Shown in pieces: positions 43,340-53,652 of a DNA stretch of 64,000 nt (its first letter is position 1; each line of letters starts with the position of its first letter). Under the pieces are notes generated by a model. The model was given only the letters and a program-made list of their open reading frames with translations. It did no database searches and was not told the DNA's origin. This DNA is from Neobacillus niacini (GTDB lineage: Bacteria; Bacillota; Bacilli; Bacillales; Cytobacillaceae): assembly GCF_019749295.1 (NCBI RefSeq), contig NZ_JACWFG010000003.1, positions 57,800-121,799 of the forward strand, given 5' to 3'. A program made the position numbers and the translations under genes.

Positions 43340-44050
43340 TTAATCTCCGATCAAGTCATGATTAAGCAGAATTGGCACCTTGGATTTAAACCCTTCTGCA
43401 TAATCAACTCCAACTTGTTGTCCAAATAGTCTTTCTCTAGCCTCAACAGTTTCTATATAGCCATTTACTAACGGTGTGTTCACACTATTTTCTGTTTGCT
43501 CAAATTGGCTTTTATATGCTCTCAAAGCTTCAATTTTATCACCCATACTATCAGAGATGTCTATAGTGAAATCAGGCTTATGAAAGCCATTTATCATATA
43601 AAAATACACCTTTGAAACTTTATGCGGTGCTTGGGTTTCCTCTGTATGGTATTTCCTTATTCCCGCAGAAAAGACCGCCTCTTCTACAAGGCGGGCGCAA
43701 TTGCCATGATCAGGATGACGGTCAAGAAAGTAGGGAGCAAAGACAATTTGCGGTTGATACTTTCTTATTACGAAAGCAATCTTCCTGATAAATTCCTCCT
43801 GCATCAGCAGGCCTCGATCTGGAAATGCAAGTGACAATCTTTCAGTCACTCCTAATATCTCAGCTGCTTTATTTGCTTCCTTTTTTCTTATCTCTATCGT
43901 CCCATTCGATGAAAGGTCCGCTTCCGTTAAATCACAAATCCCAATTCTTTTTCCTTGAGCTGTCAGTTTTGCGATACTGCCTCCCATGCCAATTTCTACA
44001 TCATCGGCATGAGCACCAAACGCTAAAATATGTAAGGGTTTATTGTTCAT
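43340..44050 (-). CDS. bshB1: Bacillithiol biosynthesis deacetylase BshB1
   Basis: A 236-residue LmbE/PIG-L-fold zinc deacetylase. Zinc and catalytic residues are in [20 protein letters not shown] and the [20 protein letters not shown] block. It removes acetyl from GlcNAc-malate. The ATG at 44050 lies inside the end of mgsA (11-bp overlap), and its length equals the B. subtilis enzyme. Confidence 0.95.
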   Translation of the reverse strand: MNNKPLHILAFGAHADDVEIGMGGSIAKLTAQGKRIGICDLTEADLSSNGTIEIRKKEANKAAEILGVTERLSLAFPDRGLLMQEEFIRKIAFVIRKYQPQIVFAPYFLDRHPDHGNCARLVEEAVFSAGIRKYHTEETQAPHKVSKVYFYMINGFHKPDFTIDISDSMGDKIEALRAYKSQFEQTENSVNTPLVNGYIETVEARERLFGQQVGVDYAEGFKSKVPILLNHDLIGD

Positions 44051-44459
44051 CACTTTCACCGTTTTTATGAACAATATTTCTCCATTCTAAGAAGCCCTCA
44101 TCTAAGCCTCTAATCAATAGTTCAGCTGTTCCCATGTTTGTAGCAAGTGGAATAGAATAAACGTCGCAGAGGCGAACGAGTGCTGTTACATCAGGTTCAT
44201 GCGGCTGAGCTGTAAGTGGATCTCTAAAAAAGAAAATAGCATCCATTTTATTCTTGGCAATCATCGCACCGATTTCCTGATCCCCTCCAAGAGGACCGGA
44301 TTGGAATCTTGTAACAGGTAAACCAGTTGCTTCTTGTACTCTAAGTCCTGTTGTACCTGTAGCAAAAAGGGTGTGCTTAGAAAAAATGGTTTGATATGCT
44401 GTTGCAAATTGAACAAGGTCATTTTTTTTATTATCATGTGCGATTAAGGCGATATTCAT
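44040..44459 (-). CDS. mgsA: Methylglyoxal synthase
   Basis: A 139-residue enzyme converting dihydroxyacetone phosphate to methylglyoxal. The substrate-binding and catalytic parts are [44 protein letters not shown] and [15 protein letters not shown]. It lies between dapB and bshB1; bacillithiol is known to help detoxify methylglyoxal, so the neighbourhood is coherent. Confidence 0.96.
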   Translation of the reverse strand: MNIALIAHDNKKNDLVQFATAYQTIFSKHTLFATGTTGLRVQEATGLPVTRFQSGPLGGDQEIGAMIAKNKMDAIFFFRDPLTAQPHEPDVTALVRLCDVYSIPLATNMGTAELLIRGLDEGFLEWRNIVHKNGESDEQ

Positions 44460-44470
44460 GAGTATTGCTC

Positions 44471-45274
44471 CTATTCTAGAATATTTTCCAGTCCATATAC
44501 AAAATTATCTTGTTTCATTACTGTTTCTACTGCTATCTTTACACCAGACATAAAGGAAGCCCGATTATAAGAATCATGACGTATGGATAAGGTTTGGCCG
44601 TCTGAACCAAATAAAACCTGCTGATGCGCAACAAGTCCTGGTAATCTAACAGAATGAATATGCATTCCGTCGAGCTCTGCACCCCGAGCACCATTTATTG
44701 TTTCCTTCTCATTTGGATGTCCTTGGTGTTTATATTCTCTCACAGCTGTAATCATTTCCGCAGTTTTCACTGCCGTACCAGAAGGAGCGTCTAATTTTTG
44801 GTCATGATGTAATTCAATGATCTCCACATCACTAAAATATTTTGCAGCCATTTGTGAAAACTTCATCATTAAAACGGCACCAAGTGCAAAATTAGGAGCA
44901 ATAATACACCCTAGTTTTTTGTCCCTGCATATTCCTTCCAGCTCATCTAAATCAGCTTTAGTAAACCCAGTGGTCCCTACCACAGGCCTCACGTTATACT
45001 GTAGGGCCGTTCTGGCATGATGCATCCCTACCTCTGGTGTAGTCAAATCAATTAACACATCAGACTCCACATTTTGCATGCATGTTTCAATATTCGTAAA
45101 AACAGGTACATTATTTATAGAGTGGAAACCCTCTAGGTCACTTAACATGTGACCTTCATATTTATAATCAATAACTGCAACTAATTTAAAGTGTTCTGTA
45201 TTGGATACCATTTTGACGGCTTCACTTCCCATCCGTCCCCTTGGACCCGCAATAACAATTTTTACCGGATTCAT
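44471..45274 (-). CDS. dapB: 4-hydroxy-tetrahydrodipicolinate reductase
   Basis: A 267-residue reductase for lysine, diaminopimelate and spore dipicolinate synthesis. The NAD(P) loop is [17 protein letters not shown]; catalytic blocks are [13 protein letters not shown] and [25 protein letters not shown] supports the ATG at 45274 over the upstream ATG. The next gene upstream, ypjD, is 4 bp away. Confidence 0.96.
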   Translation of the reverse strand: MNPVKIVIAGPRGRMGSEAVKMVSNTEHFKLVAVIDYKYEGHMLSDLEGFHSINNVPVFTNIETCMQNVESDVLIDLTTPEVGMHHARTALQYNVRPVVGTTGFTKADLDELEGICRDKKLGCIIAPNFALGAVLMMKFSQMAAKYFSDVEIIELHHDQKLDAPSGTAVKTAEMITAVREYKHQGHPNEKETINGARGAELDGMHIHSVRLPGLVAHQQVLFGSDGQTLSIRHDSYNRASFMSGVKIAVETVMKQDNFVYGLENILE

Positions 45275-45278
45275 GCTC

Positions 45279-45623
45279 TCACTCCCCATCCTTGTTCTCT
45301 ATCCTTGTCCAGCGGTCTTTGTCCCTGGTATTAAATTTATTCATGACAAAGTCATGTGCTTCTTCCAAGTCAATATTTAATGAATTGGCCAAGCATATGA
45401 TAACGAATAGAAGGTCTCCCAACTCCTCCTCGATAGCCTTTTCGGTTTCAGTGGATTTCTTTGGTTTCTCACCATAATAATGATTGACTTCTCTAGCAAG
45501 CTCACCCAATTCCTCTGTTAACCGTGCAACCATCGCTAGGGGGCTAAAATATCCTTCTTTAAATTGACTTATGTATGTATCTACTTCCTTTTGCAGGACT
45601 TTGACAGATTTCCCATTGACCAA
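45279..45623 (-). CDS. ypjD: MazG-like nucleotide pyrophosphohydrolase (YpjD)
   Basis: A 114-residue all-alpha NTP-PPase. The metal site motif E-x2-E...E-x2-D is visible in [20 protein letters not shown] and [18 protein letters not shown]. It likely hydrolyses non-canonical nucleotides. First gene of the leftward ypjD-dapB-mgsA-bshB1-bshA-cca-birA run. Confidence 0.92.
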   Translation of the reverse strand: MVNGKSVKVLQKEVDTYISQFKEGYFSPLAMVARLTEELGELAREVNHYYGEKPKKSTETEKAIEEELGDLLFVIICLANSLNIDLEEAHDFVMNKFNTRDKDRWTRIENKDGE

Positions 45624-45806
45624 ACATATTCACCTCTTTTACTAATTACAAAAACACCTACTAAATACATTAGCCAAAATAAGTCATTTTTACAAATATT
45701 TTTGTATCTAGTATAAACCTTCTTGAGCAAAATTGCTCTTCTAACGTTAATTCGCTATAATAAAAGCCGCTGGATATTGGGGAATAGAGGAAGTGGAGGA
45801 AAGATT

Positions 45807-46679
45807 ATGATTTTTGGTCTTAAAATGAAAAATATTTTATTTATCTTGATTGGGACAGCCATCATGGCTTTTGGACTTGTCAATTTTAATATGCAGAATA
45901 AACTTGCAGAAGGTGGTTTTACCGGTATAACCCTTCTTCTTTACTTCATGTTCAAATGGGATCCATCTTATACAAATTTAATTTTAAATATCCCTCTCTT
46001 TTTTATTGGCTGGAAATTGCTTGGCAGGAATGCCTTTATTTATACGCTTCTTGGGACGGTAGGTCTATCCGTTTTTTTATGGATATTCCAGCGATATTCC
46101 ATTGATATGCCTCTAAAGGATGACTTAACGCTGGCAGCATTATTTGCAGGGGTCTTTCTAGGTATTGGATTGGGAATTATCTTTCGTTATGGCGGCACGA
46201 CTGGCGGCGTCGATATCATCGCAAGACTTGTTCAGAAATACGCAGGCTGGAGTATGGGAAAAACCATGTTTATCTTCGATATATGTGTAATTGCTGCTTC
46301 TGTTCTTACCTATCTCAACTATAAACAGGCTATGTATACCCTGGTCGCTGTTTTTATCGGAGCAAGAGTGATAGATTTTATTCAAGAAGGTGCCTATACT
46401 GCAAGAGGGGCAATGATTGTCTCTGAACGAAATGAAGATATATCAAAAAAAATCATGGAAGAAATGGATCGAGGCGTTACCGTTCTAAAGGGGTATGGGT
46501 CTTTCACCAAAATAGAGAGAGAAGTTTTATATTGTGTGGTGGCTAAAAACGAGATTGTTCGGTTAAAAAATCTAATTACCTCCGTAGATCCACATGCTTT
46601 TGTTTCAGTCACGGTAGTCCATGATGTCCATGGAGAAGGCTTTACACTAGATGAAAATAAAAAACCAATCGAAATATAG
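45807..46679 (+). CDS. ypjC: YitT-family membrane protein with DUF2179 domain (YpjC)
   Basis: A 290-residue protein with about five to six membrane spans (up to residue ~195) and a cytosolic C-terminal DUF2179 domain (GVTVLKGYGSFTKIEREVLY). Motifs FRYGGTTGGVDIIARLVQKY and NMQNKLAEGGFTGITLLLYF are typical of YitT proteins. Transport role unproven. GTGGAGGAAAG places the ATG at 45807. A strong terminator follows. Confidence 0.9.
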   Translation: MIFGLKMKNILFILIGTAIMAFGLVNFNMQNKLAEGGFTGITLLLYFMFKWDPSYTNLILNIPLFFIGWKLLGRNAFIYTLLGTVGLSVFLWIFQRYSIDMPLKDDLTLAALFAGVFLGIGLGIIFRYGGTTGGVDIIARLVQKYAGWSMGKTMFIFDICVIAASVLTYLNYKQAMYTLVAVFIGARVIDFIQEGAYTARGAMIVSERNEDISKKIMEEMDRGVTVLKGYGSFTKIEREVLYCVVAKNEIVRLKNLITSVDPHAFVSVTVVHDVHGEGFTLDENKKPIEI

Positions 46680-46713
46680 AAAAGGCAATGTCCATTTTTG
46701 GACATTGCCTTTT
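46680..46713. terminator. Strong bidirectional terminator after ypjC
   Basis: A perfect 14-bp stem (AAAAGGCAATGTCC / GGACATTGCCTTTT) with a 6-nt loop. Confidence 0.9.
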
Positions 46714-46739
46714 CTATATAACGAGCTTGCAGCGCCCAC

Positions 46740-47420
46740 TTATTCGCTGCTTCTATTTATTCCAGTGAAGATAAGAATTAGCCTTAATAACTCCAAAACA
46801 GCTACGGCTGCTGCTGCTACGTATGTTAATGCGGCTGCATTTAAAACTTTCCTAGCATTCCGTTCTTCTTCATTTCGGATTAGACCTAACGAAACCACTT
46901 GGTCCATTGCACGATTAGAGGCATTAAATTCAACTGGTAAAGTAATCACCTGAAAAAGAACTGCCGCTGCCATAAAAACAATTCCTAGTAACAACAGCCC
47001 GCTCATTTGAAAAAAGATTCCAATTAAAACAAGTACCCACGAGAAGTTTGAACCAATATTGGCAACTGGAACTAAAGCGTGGCGAAAACGTAAAAAAGCG
47101 TATCGTTGTGCATCCTGGATTGCATGTCCACATTCATGGGCAGCGATAGCAGCAGCAGCTATTGAATGACCATGAAAGTTGTCCGGAGACAGCCTTACTG
47201 TTTTTGTCCTAGGATCATAATGATCACTCAGAAATCCCCTTCCCTCTTCAACCCCAACATTAAAAAGACCGTTTGCGTTTAGAACTTCCCTAGCGACTTC
47301 TGCCCCTGTTCGATTGGTCGAGTTTGGTACACGAGAGTATTTAACAAAAGTACCCTTAACCCTAAATTGAGCCCAAAGAGGTACTAACATAATAATAAGA
47401 AAATAAACTAGGAACGCCAT
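46740..47420 (-). CDS. YugP-type zinc metallopeptidase, membrane-bound
   Basis: A 226-residue protein with four hydrophobic segments. The zinc motif HECGH is in AIAAHECGHAIQDAQRYAFL, with the downstream LPVEFNASNRAMD providing a further ligand. It belongs to the neutral zinc metallopeptidase family of B. subtilis YugP. Substrate unknown. GGAGG sets the ATG at 47420. In B. subtilis the yugP gene is elsewhere, so its place between ypjC and ypjB differs. Confidence 0.9.
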   Translation of the reverse strand: MAFLVYFLIIMLVPLWAQFRVKGTFVKYSRVPNSTNRTGAEVAREVLNANGLFNVGVEEGRGFLSDHYDPRTKTVRLSPDNFHGHSIAAAAIAAHECGHAIQDAQRYAFLRFRHALVPVANIGSNFSWVLVLIGIFFQMSGLLLLGIVFMAAAVLFQVITLPVEFNASNRAMDQVVSLGLIRNEEERNARKVLNAAALTYVAAAAVAVLELLRLILIFTGINRSSE

Positions 47421-47479
47421 GTTGAACCTCCAGTTTTCTAACGATGACATTTATTCTTGGTGATAGTTCAGAGAATAGT

Positions 47480-48274
47480 TTAATCCTTATGAACTCTGGA
47501 ACGATTCTTTTTACTTTCTTTTTCACCCTGATATTTTCTCCAGCCTACATAAGATAACGTTAAAATGATAATGCTGCCTGTTGAAATGATTACCCACCAG
47601 AGTGATGGATCCGCCTCATCCTCGTCCATATTTTCAAAGAGATTTTTCAAGTCCATTTCCAGACCTTCTAATTCCTGCTGGCTCTTTTGATTATGAACAA
47701 CCTCTGAACGATATTCATCAATGAAATTGATTCGAGCATCTATTCTTTGAATATTTTCTGCAGAGACATCAATTTTCATACTTGGATAAATAACATTGTA
47801 TAAGGACATAAACGTATTAAAATTAGAGTGGAAATGTGCAGAGTCACCTGTGATGGCCGCTTCTCTTGCATCCTGGAAAGCAGTCATAATTTGAGACTTC
47901 ATTTCTGTCCATAGTGGTTGATGACTTGTAGCAATTGCATCAACCACTAAACGAAACTTTGTAAGTCTTTGGACTCTTTCCTCGTATTCCATATTTGAGC
48001 TGGCAGCTGCCTCCATTGCCTCATCATGGGATACAGTAATAATTCTCAATTCGTCCACCGTAAAAGGATGTTCTTTGCTGGAAATATCCGTGAATTGATT
48101 TGAAAAATAACTCAATAGCTTTTTGCCATCTTCATATCTCTGAAATTTAATCATTTGCAGTGCTTCATCAGAGATATTATCAAGCTTCTCTATCGGCGTG
48201 TGCGAATGAGCACTTACCGTCATGGGAGTGAGCATAATGACAATTAAGAATAGTAGTAACCATTTATACTTCAA
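47480..48274 (-). CDS. ypjB: Sporulation protein YpjB
   Basis: A 264-residue protein with an N-terminal signal (LLFLIVIMLTPMTVSAHSH), a long helical extracytoplasmic region (about 25-215) and a C-terminal membrane span (WVIISTGSIIILTLSYVGW) with a short basic tail. It matches the YpjB family, named sporulation protein from B. subtilis genetics; mechanism unknown. Neighbour of ypjA and qcr as in B. subtilis. Confidence 0.88.
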   Translation of the reverse strand: MKYKWLLLFLIVIMLTPMTVSAHSHTPIEKLDNISDEALQMIKFQRYEDGKKLLSYFSNQFTDISSKEHPFTVDELRIITVSHDEAMEAAASSNMEYEERVQRLTKFRLVVDAIATSHQPLWTEMKSQIMTAFQDAREAAITGDSAHFHSNFNTFMSLYNVIYPSMKIDVSAENIQRIDARINFIDEYRSEVVHNQKSQQELEGLEMDLKNLFENMDEDEADPSLWWVIISTGSIIILTLSYVGWRKYQGEKESKKNRSRVHKD

Positions 48275-48353
48275 ACCTTGTCCCCCCTATCATTACTAAT
48301 AAAATGTATGAAAGGGTGGACAAGGTTAGACCATCTTTTATCCTATCATTAAA

Positions 48354-48947
48354 CTATTTTAACTCTAGTTTAAATCGATTCGGGCGTATTACAAAATAAT
48401 AGCCAATACCTATTGAAAGAATCGATAACCAAAAGGTAAAATAACCAATTTGAGGTGTAACTTCATTTAGCATATGATATCGAGGAAGCATGAAAAAGAC
48501 ATAGTCAATCACGTCATTATGTAGTGTCCAAATTGCGGTGACTATTAGGTGCCACCATTTAAAACGATAAAAGGGAGAATATAGTATTGCTTGAACTGCC
48601 ATTGCAAAATGAGAAAAAATTAACATCACGCCAATCCAATCCAGCTCTCCTTGAACGAAGAAAACTAGGAGATTCATTACGACAGCCCAGATTCCATACT
48701 TAAATAAAGTGACAATCGCAAGTGCTTCCATAAGCGGCCATTTCTTTTTTAAAAGGAAGGCAGCGATTACAAAAACAAAAAACAAACTAGCAGTTGGACT
48801 GTCAGGAACAAAAATAAGAAAAATAGCAGGTGTTTCTTTTAATTGCCAGCCATACCACACATACCCATAAATCGTTCCGGCAATATTGATTATCAACAAT
48901 AATAGTAAAAATGATCTATTGGCTAATAGAGGATAAATCCATTTCAC
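48354..48947 (-). CDS. ypjA: DUF1405-family membrane protein (YpjA)
   Basis: A 197-residue protein with about six spans. Family marks are YGWQLKETPAIFLIFVPDSP and WTLHNDVIDYVFFMLPRYH. Function unknown. The GTG at 48947 is preferred because AAGAGGAAT lies just before it; the ATG at 48965 lacks a site. Confidence 0.88.
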   Translation of the reverse strand: MKWIYPLLANRSFLLLLLIINIAGTIYGYVWYGWQLKETPAIFLIFVPDSPTASLFFVFVIAAFLLKKKWPLMEALAIVTLFKYGIWAVVMNLLVFFVQGELDWIGVMLIFSHFAMAVQAILYSPFYRFKWWHLIVTAIWTLHNDVIDYVFFMLPRYHMLNEVTPQIGYFTFWLSILSIGIGYYFVIRPNRFKLELK

Positions 48948-48976
48948 TTGTATTCCTCTTTTCATTTATTAATAAT

Positions 48977-49004
48977 AAAAGCTGACGAGTTTTCGTCAGC
49001 TTTT
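48977..49004. terminator. Terminator after qcrABC
   Basis: AAAAGCTGACGA / TCGTCAGCTTTT, 12-bp stem with a 4-nt loop; ends the leftward qcrABC transcript. Confidence 0.85.
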
Positions 49005-49012
49005 ACGATGTT

Positions 49013-49789
49013 TTATTCTTTCCCTAGGTTTGCAATGTATTCAGAAAGCTTTTTAAGCTGTTCGTCGTCACCTTTGAAAATCCCAGCAGGCATAGCTCCT
49101 TGACCTTCTTTTGCAATTTTTGCAATTTCTTCAGCAGATAAACCAGTATTCACTAAAGTTGGTGCAGCTGCCCCACCTTGGAAGGCATCACCGTGACAAG
49201 ATAAACAAGTATTATCTGAAGCAATTTTGTATTCTTCTGCTGTCTTATCAATGTCAGCGGTTGCTACGATTTTACCATATTCTTTTGCTGCTTCCCAATC
49301 ATGGGTAGAAGCAGACTGCCATGTTAAAAATGTAATCGCTGCTAAAGCTAAAAGCATAAAGCCAGTTGCAAAAGGGCGCTTACTTGGGCGTCGTTCTGGT
49401 CCACGGTCTAAAAATGGAGCTAATAATAGTGCCCCAAATGCTAGTCCAGGGATAACCATAGCACCAACAACTGTATATGGTCCAGCCGCAAATTCATACT
49501 TCAGTAATTGATATAAGAACAAGAAATACCAGTCAGGCATTGGAACATATCCTGTATCTGACGGATCTGCAATCCTTTCAAGTGGACTAGGATGTGCAAC
49601 TGTTAAACATAAAATACCGACTAGAAATACAGCACCTACCAACCATTCTTTCAAAAGGAAGTTAGGCCAAAATGCCTCTGTTTTACCAGGGTATTCTGAG
49701 TAATCCTTTGGAATATTCTTTTTCGTACGGGCCTCAGGTGCCAATACACGTGAGTCACCAACGAACTTCATTCCTTTACCGCGATGCAT
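49013..49789 (-). CDS. qcrC: Menaquinol:cytochrome c reductase, fused cytochrome b/c subunit
   Basis: A 258-residue fusion of subunit IV-like spans (about 50-160) and a C-terminal cytochrome c domain. Heme c is bound by CLSCH (Cys195, Cys198, His199) with a Met ligand in QGAMPAGIF. DPSDTGYVPMPDWYFLFLYQ is the conserved subunit IV segment. Electrons probably pass to a cytochrome c oxidase. Third gene of qcrABC; GGAGGGGGA precedes the ATG. Confidence 0.96.
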   Translation of the reverse strand: MHRGKGMKFVGDSRVLAPEARTKKNIPKDYSEYPGKTEAFWPNFLLKEWLVGAVFLVGILCLTVAHPSPLERIADPSDTGYVPMPDWYFLFLYQLLKYEFAAGPYTVVGAMVIPGLAFGALLLAPFLDRGPERRPSKRPFATGFMLLALAAITFLTWQSASTHDWEAAKEYGKIVATADIDKTAEEYKIASDNTCLSCHGDAFQGGAAAPTLVNTGLSAEEIAKIAKEGQGAMPAGIFKGDDEQLKKLSEYIANLGKE

Positions 49790-49854
49790 CGAACAATCCC
49801 CCTCCTTTATTCGTAAATTAAGATTATAAGTAGTTCGGAATCAGATGTAGAGTA

Positions 49855-50529
49855 TTATAGTGGTCCAGAAATACCCTGTTTACGAATCATCATGAAGTGA
49901 GCTGCCATTAAGCCAAATAAAGCAGCAGGTAAGAAGAACACGTGAATCGCAAAGAAACGAGTTAAGGTTTGAGCACCAACAATCGTCTCATGACCCGACA
50001 GTAACGTTTTCAGGTGAACACCAATAAACGGCACTGCTTCAATAATTTGAAGTGTAACCTTTGTAGCAAACAACGCTTTCATATCCCAAGGTAATAGATA
50101 ACCTGTTAAACCTAAAGCCAGCATGATGAAGAAAATAAGTACTCCAACAATCCAGTTAAGTTCACGAGGCTTTTTGTATGCGCCTTGGAAGAAAACGCGT
50201 AATGTATGTAAGAACATCATTACAATAACTAAACTAGCACCCCAGTGGTGCATTCCGCGTACGATTTGACCGAAAGCCACTTGGTTTTGTAAGTAGAATA
50301 CGGATTCCCACGCGTTTTTGATATCTGGTACATAGTACATGGTTAAGAACATACCAGAAAGTATTTGAATAACAGTAACAAAGAACGTCATACCGCCAAA
50401 GCAGTAAACAAACGCAGAAAAGTGATGCGCTGGATTGACATGCTCAGGAACCTCATGATCTGCGATATCCCGCCACAAAGGCGTAATATCTAAACGTTCA
50501 TCTACCCAATCGTAAATTTTGTTTAACAA
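49855..50529 (-). CDS. qcrB: Menaquinol:cytochrome c reductase cytochrome b6 subunit
   Basis: A 224-residue membrane protein with four spans and two pairs of heme-ligating histidines (in RGMHHWGASLVIVMMFLHTL and SGHETIVGAQTLTRFFAIHV). DMKALFATKVTLQ is in the conserved loop. Core of the bc complex that oxidises menaquinol. 3 bp downstream of qcrA. Confidence 0.96.
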   Translation of the reverse strand: MLNKIYDWVDERLDITPLWRDIADHEVPEHVNPAHHFSAFVYCFGGMTFFVTVIQILSGMFLTMYYVPDIKNAWESVFYLQNQVAFGQIVRGMHHWGASLVIVMMFLHTLRVFFQGAYKKPRELNWIVGVLIFFIMLALGLTGYLLPWDMKALFATKVTLQIIEAVPFIGVHLKTLLSGHETIVGAQTLTRFFAIHVFFLPAALFGLMAAHFMMIRKQGISGPL

Positions 50530-50532
50530 TGA

Positions 50533-51042
50533 TTACGCCTCCTTTGTCTTAGGCTCAGCTTTACCTAAATAAAGTAAACCGTCTTTTTCTTGAATTGGAT
50601 ATACATCCAGCGGTGCAATTGGTGGAGTTCCCTTAACGTTTGTGCCATCCTTTGTATACCGTCCAAAGTGACATGGACAGAAGAATTCATCTGGATGTGC
50701 TTTATCTGTACCCCAAGCAACTGTACAGCCTAAATGTTTACAGACTGGAGATAGGGCAACTATGTTATCCTGTTCATCCTTATAAACCCAGGCAGTATTT
50801 GTAACGTCTGAAGTATACCAAGCATCCTTTTGCTCAAACGTGAAATCAACTCGTTGCGGCTCATTGGTGATATCTTTAATTTTCAATGGAGTTGCAATAA
50901 AATCTCCACCTGCTTCTGCCGTTAATACTGGATCAATTGCAAACCGAACCATTGGCATTAACATTCCAGCTGCCATAAATCCCCCTACCCCTGTAAGTGT
51001 GTAGGTTAAAAATTGTCTTCTTGATACGCGATGCTTACTCAT
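50533..51042 (-). CDS. qcrA: Menaquinol:cytochrome c reductase Rieske iron-sulfur subunit
   Basis: A 169-residue protein with an N-terminal R-R-containing signal anchor (HRVSRRQFLTYTLTGVGGFM) of the twin-arginine type and a Rieske domain. The [2Fe-2S] ligands are Cys101, His103, Cys122 and His125 in CKHLGC and CPCH; Cys106 and Cys124 form the usual disulfide. GGGGGGA sets the ATG at 51042. First gene of qcrABC. Confidence 0.96.
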   Translation of the reverse strand: MSKHRVSRRQFLTYTLTGVGGFMAAGMLMPMVRFAIDPVLTAEAGGDFIATPLKIKDITNEPQRVDFTFEQKDAWYTSDVTNTAWVYKDEQDNIVALSPVCKHLGCTVAWGTDKAHPDEFFCPCHFGRYTKDGTNVKGTPPIAPLDVYPIQEKDGLLYLGKAEPKTKEA

Positions 51043-51115
51043 GCTTATCCCCCCTCTATTCACAAGTTAAGTCCATCGGACATAAATTAAACACATATAA
51101 AACTAGGACATAACA

Positions 51116-51144
51116 ATGATATATCAAAGTTTTTCCTAGGTCAA
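51116..51144 (-). promoter_or_regulatory. qcrA promoter
   Basis: TTGACC (51139-51144) and TATCAT (51116-51121) on the minus strand, separated by 17 bp; predicted start near 51109, about 67 nt before qcrA. Confidence 0.6.
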
Positions 51145-51184
51145 TATCATACTATTTTAAAAACATATTAATACGCAAAGAATT

Positions 51185-51649
51185 TTATAAATTTTCGTGC
51201 CATTTTTGCGTGAATAGACTTAAGAGCTGTTTAACTTGGCTTTCTACCATAGATATCTTTTGTGAATCATTCAAATGCTCCAGCGGCAGCGACGGCAGCC
51301 ATATTAATGAACCGGTAAGCTCCTTCTCAAAGTTTTTCCAATCAATTTCAGTCGTTATGTAAAAAATATGTTTAAACTCACTTGTTTCAATATTTTCTTC
51401 CCATTTCTTCAACTGCTGAAGAATGTCTTCTTGATTATCACTTTTTAAGTATGTAAAAGGCGGGACCAACAACAATCGCCCAGTAAATTGTCTTTCAAGG
51501 TATGTAGTAAGTAATGTAATAAATTCTGCATTCGAGGCAGATTGCTTCATTTCATTCCCAAATGAAACCGAATATATGGGAATGACTGCTGTATCTACGT
51601 ATTCCTTTGCGGTTGAATATGTTTCTATATCCTTTGAAACCCACTTCAT
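51185..51649 (-). CDS. ypiF: YpiF, DUF2487-family protein
   Basis: A 154-residue cytosolic protein of DUF2487; motifs MKWVSKDIETYSTAKEYVDT and GRLLLVPPFTYLKSDNQEDI are visible. Function unknown. It lies between ypiB and qcrA as in B. subtilis. Confidence 0.85.
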   Translation of the reverse strand: MKWVSKDIETYSTAKEYVDTAVIPIYSVSFGNEMKQSASNAEFITLLTTYLERQFTGRLLLVPPFTYLKSDNQEDILQQLKKWEENIETSEFKHIFYITTEIDWKNFEKELTGSLIWLPSLPLEHLNDSQKISMVESQVKQLLSLFTQKWHENL

Positions 51650-51743
51650 GTTATGACACCTGTCCTTTTCTCATCATTACTCCTATCATATCATTTTATT
51701 AGATTACAGCAAAAGAAAATGAGGGAAAAGATAGTTTTCATAC

Positions 51744-51778
51744 AAAATGGAAGCTTGCTTATCGCAGGCTTCCATTTT
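51744..51778 (-). terminator. ypiB terminator
   Basis: AAAATGGAAGC / GCTTCCATTTT, 11-bp stem with a 13-nt loop, overlapping the ypiB stop codon. Confidence 0.75.
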
Positions 51779-52325
51779 GCTCTGTTTCTTTTAATTGATT
51801 TAGCTTCTCTGTTAAGGCACGGAAAGCTGTTTTATCCTGCTTATCAAGTGCTTCATCAATTAATTGAAGCAGCTTTTCCCGTTGAAACCGTTCAATGCTG
51901 TTTTGTAAAAATTGTTCTGCTACAATACCGTCTTTTTCATTTACTTGAAGGTGTTTTGGAACAAATGGGTTTTCCTCTAATACGGCTGCATATTGATGCG
52001 CTTGATTAGAAGCATGAAAGTTTAATTGAATAAAAATATCTTCGTCACGATTTAACCGAATATCATGAAAGGATTTTTCAGCATCAGTTGTCATAACATT
52101 TTCTTTATAAAAGCGAAATGGTACTTTATCAACGCAGTGAGTTGACATAATTAAACCACGCGGACAATACTGTGCTTGCTCTACAAAGTGAACCTTCTCC
52201 ATTAATTGGTCGTGACTCATTAAATAATTAAGAATCCAAACACACTCTCTTCTTTTTAATTGATAATGATTTAAAAACCAACGAATAAAGTCCTTTTTCT
52301 CGTTGACAGAAACAGGGGTTGCCAT
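51759..52325 (-). CDS. ypiB: YpiB, UPF0302-family protein
   Basis: A 188-residue helical protein of UPF0302 ([19 protein letters not shown] core: here [20 protein letters not shown], and [20 protein letters not shown] near the start). Function unknown. It follows ypiA by 35 bp and probably shares its transcript. Confidence 0.88.
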   Translation of the reverse strand: MATPVSVNEKKDFIRWFLNHYQLKRRECVWILNYLMSHDQLMEKVHFVEQAQYCPRGLIMSTHCVDKVPFRFYKENVMTTDAEKSFHDIRLNRDEDIFIQLNFHASNQAHQYAAVLEENPFVPKHLQVNEKDGIVAEQFLQNSIERFQREKLLQLIDEALDKQDKTAFRALTEKLNQLKETEQNGSLR

Positions 52326-52360
52326 ATATAGTTTCCCTCCTCTGTATATTCAGCTTTTTA

Positions 52361-53626
52361 TTAATTCTCTCTACTTAATAGACGGTCAAGCAAATCAGCA
52401 TATTCTCCATTTGTTGGATCACCTTTTTGTAACTGTTTAAAAATTTCGGCAGCAAGGTCGTTTTTTCCTTCTTCAATTAGAAAATATCCATAATCGTTCA
52501 AAAATGCTTCATTATTCTTAAAAAAAGTATATGCACTTTCATATTTGTCTAATGCATAGGAATATTCCTCTAACTTCTCATATGCAAGAGCTGAGTCCCA
52601 AAGAAGCTGCGGCTCTTCATCATCAACAAAGTCCAGCTGTGAGATTAAATCAATGACGTCTTCATACCTTTCTTGCTGAAAAAAGAGCTTATTTAGTGTA
52701 AGCGCAGCTTCTGTAAAGCCTGGGTCTAAAGCAAGTGCCTCGCGGAAATACTGTTCGGCCAGTTCCGGCTTTGCGAGCTTAATGGCAATTTTACCACCGA
52801 AGAAAAATAAATCTTTATTAAATTCATCCTGCTTAATTCCTTCTTGTATGGCGGATAGACTTTTTTCAAGTTCCTCTTCCCGTTCATATGCCTTCGCTAA
52901 ATGCAGATACAGGGAATGGTATTCTGGGTCCAGCTCTTTTAGTTCCTCAAACCTTTCAATTGAAGTCCGATTATATCCTGCTTGAAGTGCTGTAAAGGCG
53001 TAACCAAATAGTGTATTAATTTCTAATTTCTCATCAATAGCTTTGTCATAATAAAATAAAGCTTCTTCAAATTCTCCTGAGGCACTTAGGAGCTCTGCCA
53101 TTCGTTGATAAACACTTACCCCTGCAATCTCATGATACTCCTTCAAAACTGCTTCATATGACTTCAGTGCCTTCGTTACTTCACCTTGCTCGCTGTAGAG
53201 TTCACCAAGGGCAAAGTCGATAACAACCTCATCCGGCAAGATATCCTTTGCTTTAAGCAGTTTCCTTTCACATACCTCGAATAAACCTTGAACTTGATAA
53301 AGATCCGCTAACAGCAACAGAGATTGTCCAAAGCTGGGGTCATGTTCAGATATTTTTTCTAATTCTAGAATTGCTTGCTCCTCATCACCGGACTCCACTA
53401 ATATTTCACCTAGCAGGACAAGGAGTTCACCCTCTTCAGGATAGATAGTGAGCAGATTTTCAACTAGTGCCTTTGATTCAGATAAAAATCCAAACTGCAG
53501 CAATTCTTCTGCAAGGAGGAACTTTTCATCCGGCTTACCTTTGGTTAATACAACATTATATTCATTTATCGCTTCAATATGTTGACCGTTTTCCAACATT
53601 GTTATAATTTTATTTACTCTGTCCAT
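52361..53626 (-). CDS. ypiA: Tetratricopeptide-repeat protein YpiA
   Basis: A 421-residue protein built of about eleven TPR units (for example EEALFYYDKAIDEKLEINTL and PELAEQYFREALALDPGFTE). No enzymatic domain or membrane anchor is seen, so a scaffold role is inferred. Conserved position next to aroA and ypiB. Confidence 0.92.
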   Translation of the reverse strand: MDRVNKIITMLENGQHIEAINEYNVVLTKGKPDEKFLLAEELLQFGFLSESKALVENLLTIYPEEGELLVLLGEILVESGDEEQAILELEKISEHDPSFGQSLLLLADLYQVQGLFEVCERKLLKAKDILPDEVVIDFALGELYSEQGEVTKALKSYEAVLKEYHEIAGVSVYQRMAELLSASGEFEEALFYYDKAIDEKLEINTLFGYAFTALQAGYNRTSIERFEELKELDPEYHSLYLHLAKAYEREEELEKSLSAIQEGIKQDEFNKDLFFFGGKIAIKLAKPELAEQYFREALALDPGFTEAALTLNKLFFQQERYEDVIDLISQLDFVDDEEPQLLWDSALAYEKLEEYSYALDKYESAYTFFKNNEAFLNDYGYFLIEEGKNDLAAEIFKQLQKGDPTNGEYADLLDRLLSREN

Positions 53627-53652
53627 GATCTCTATCCTCTTTCGTCCCTTAA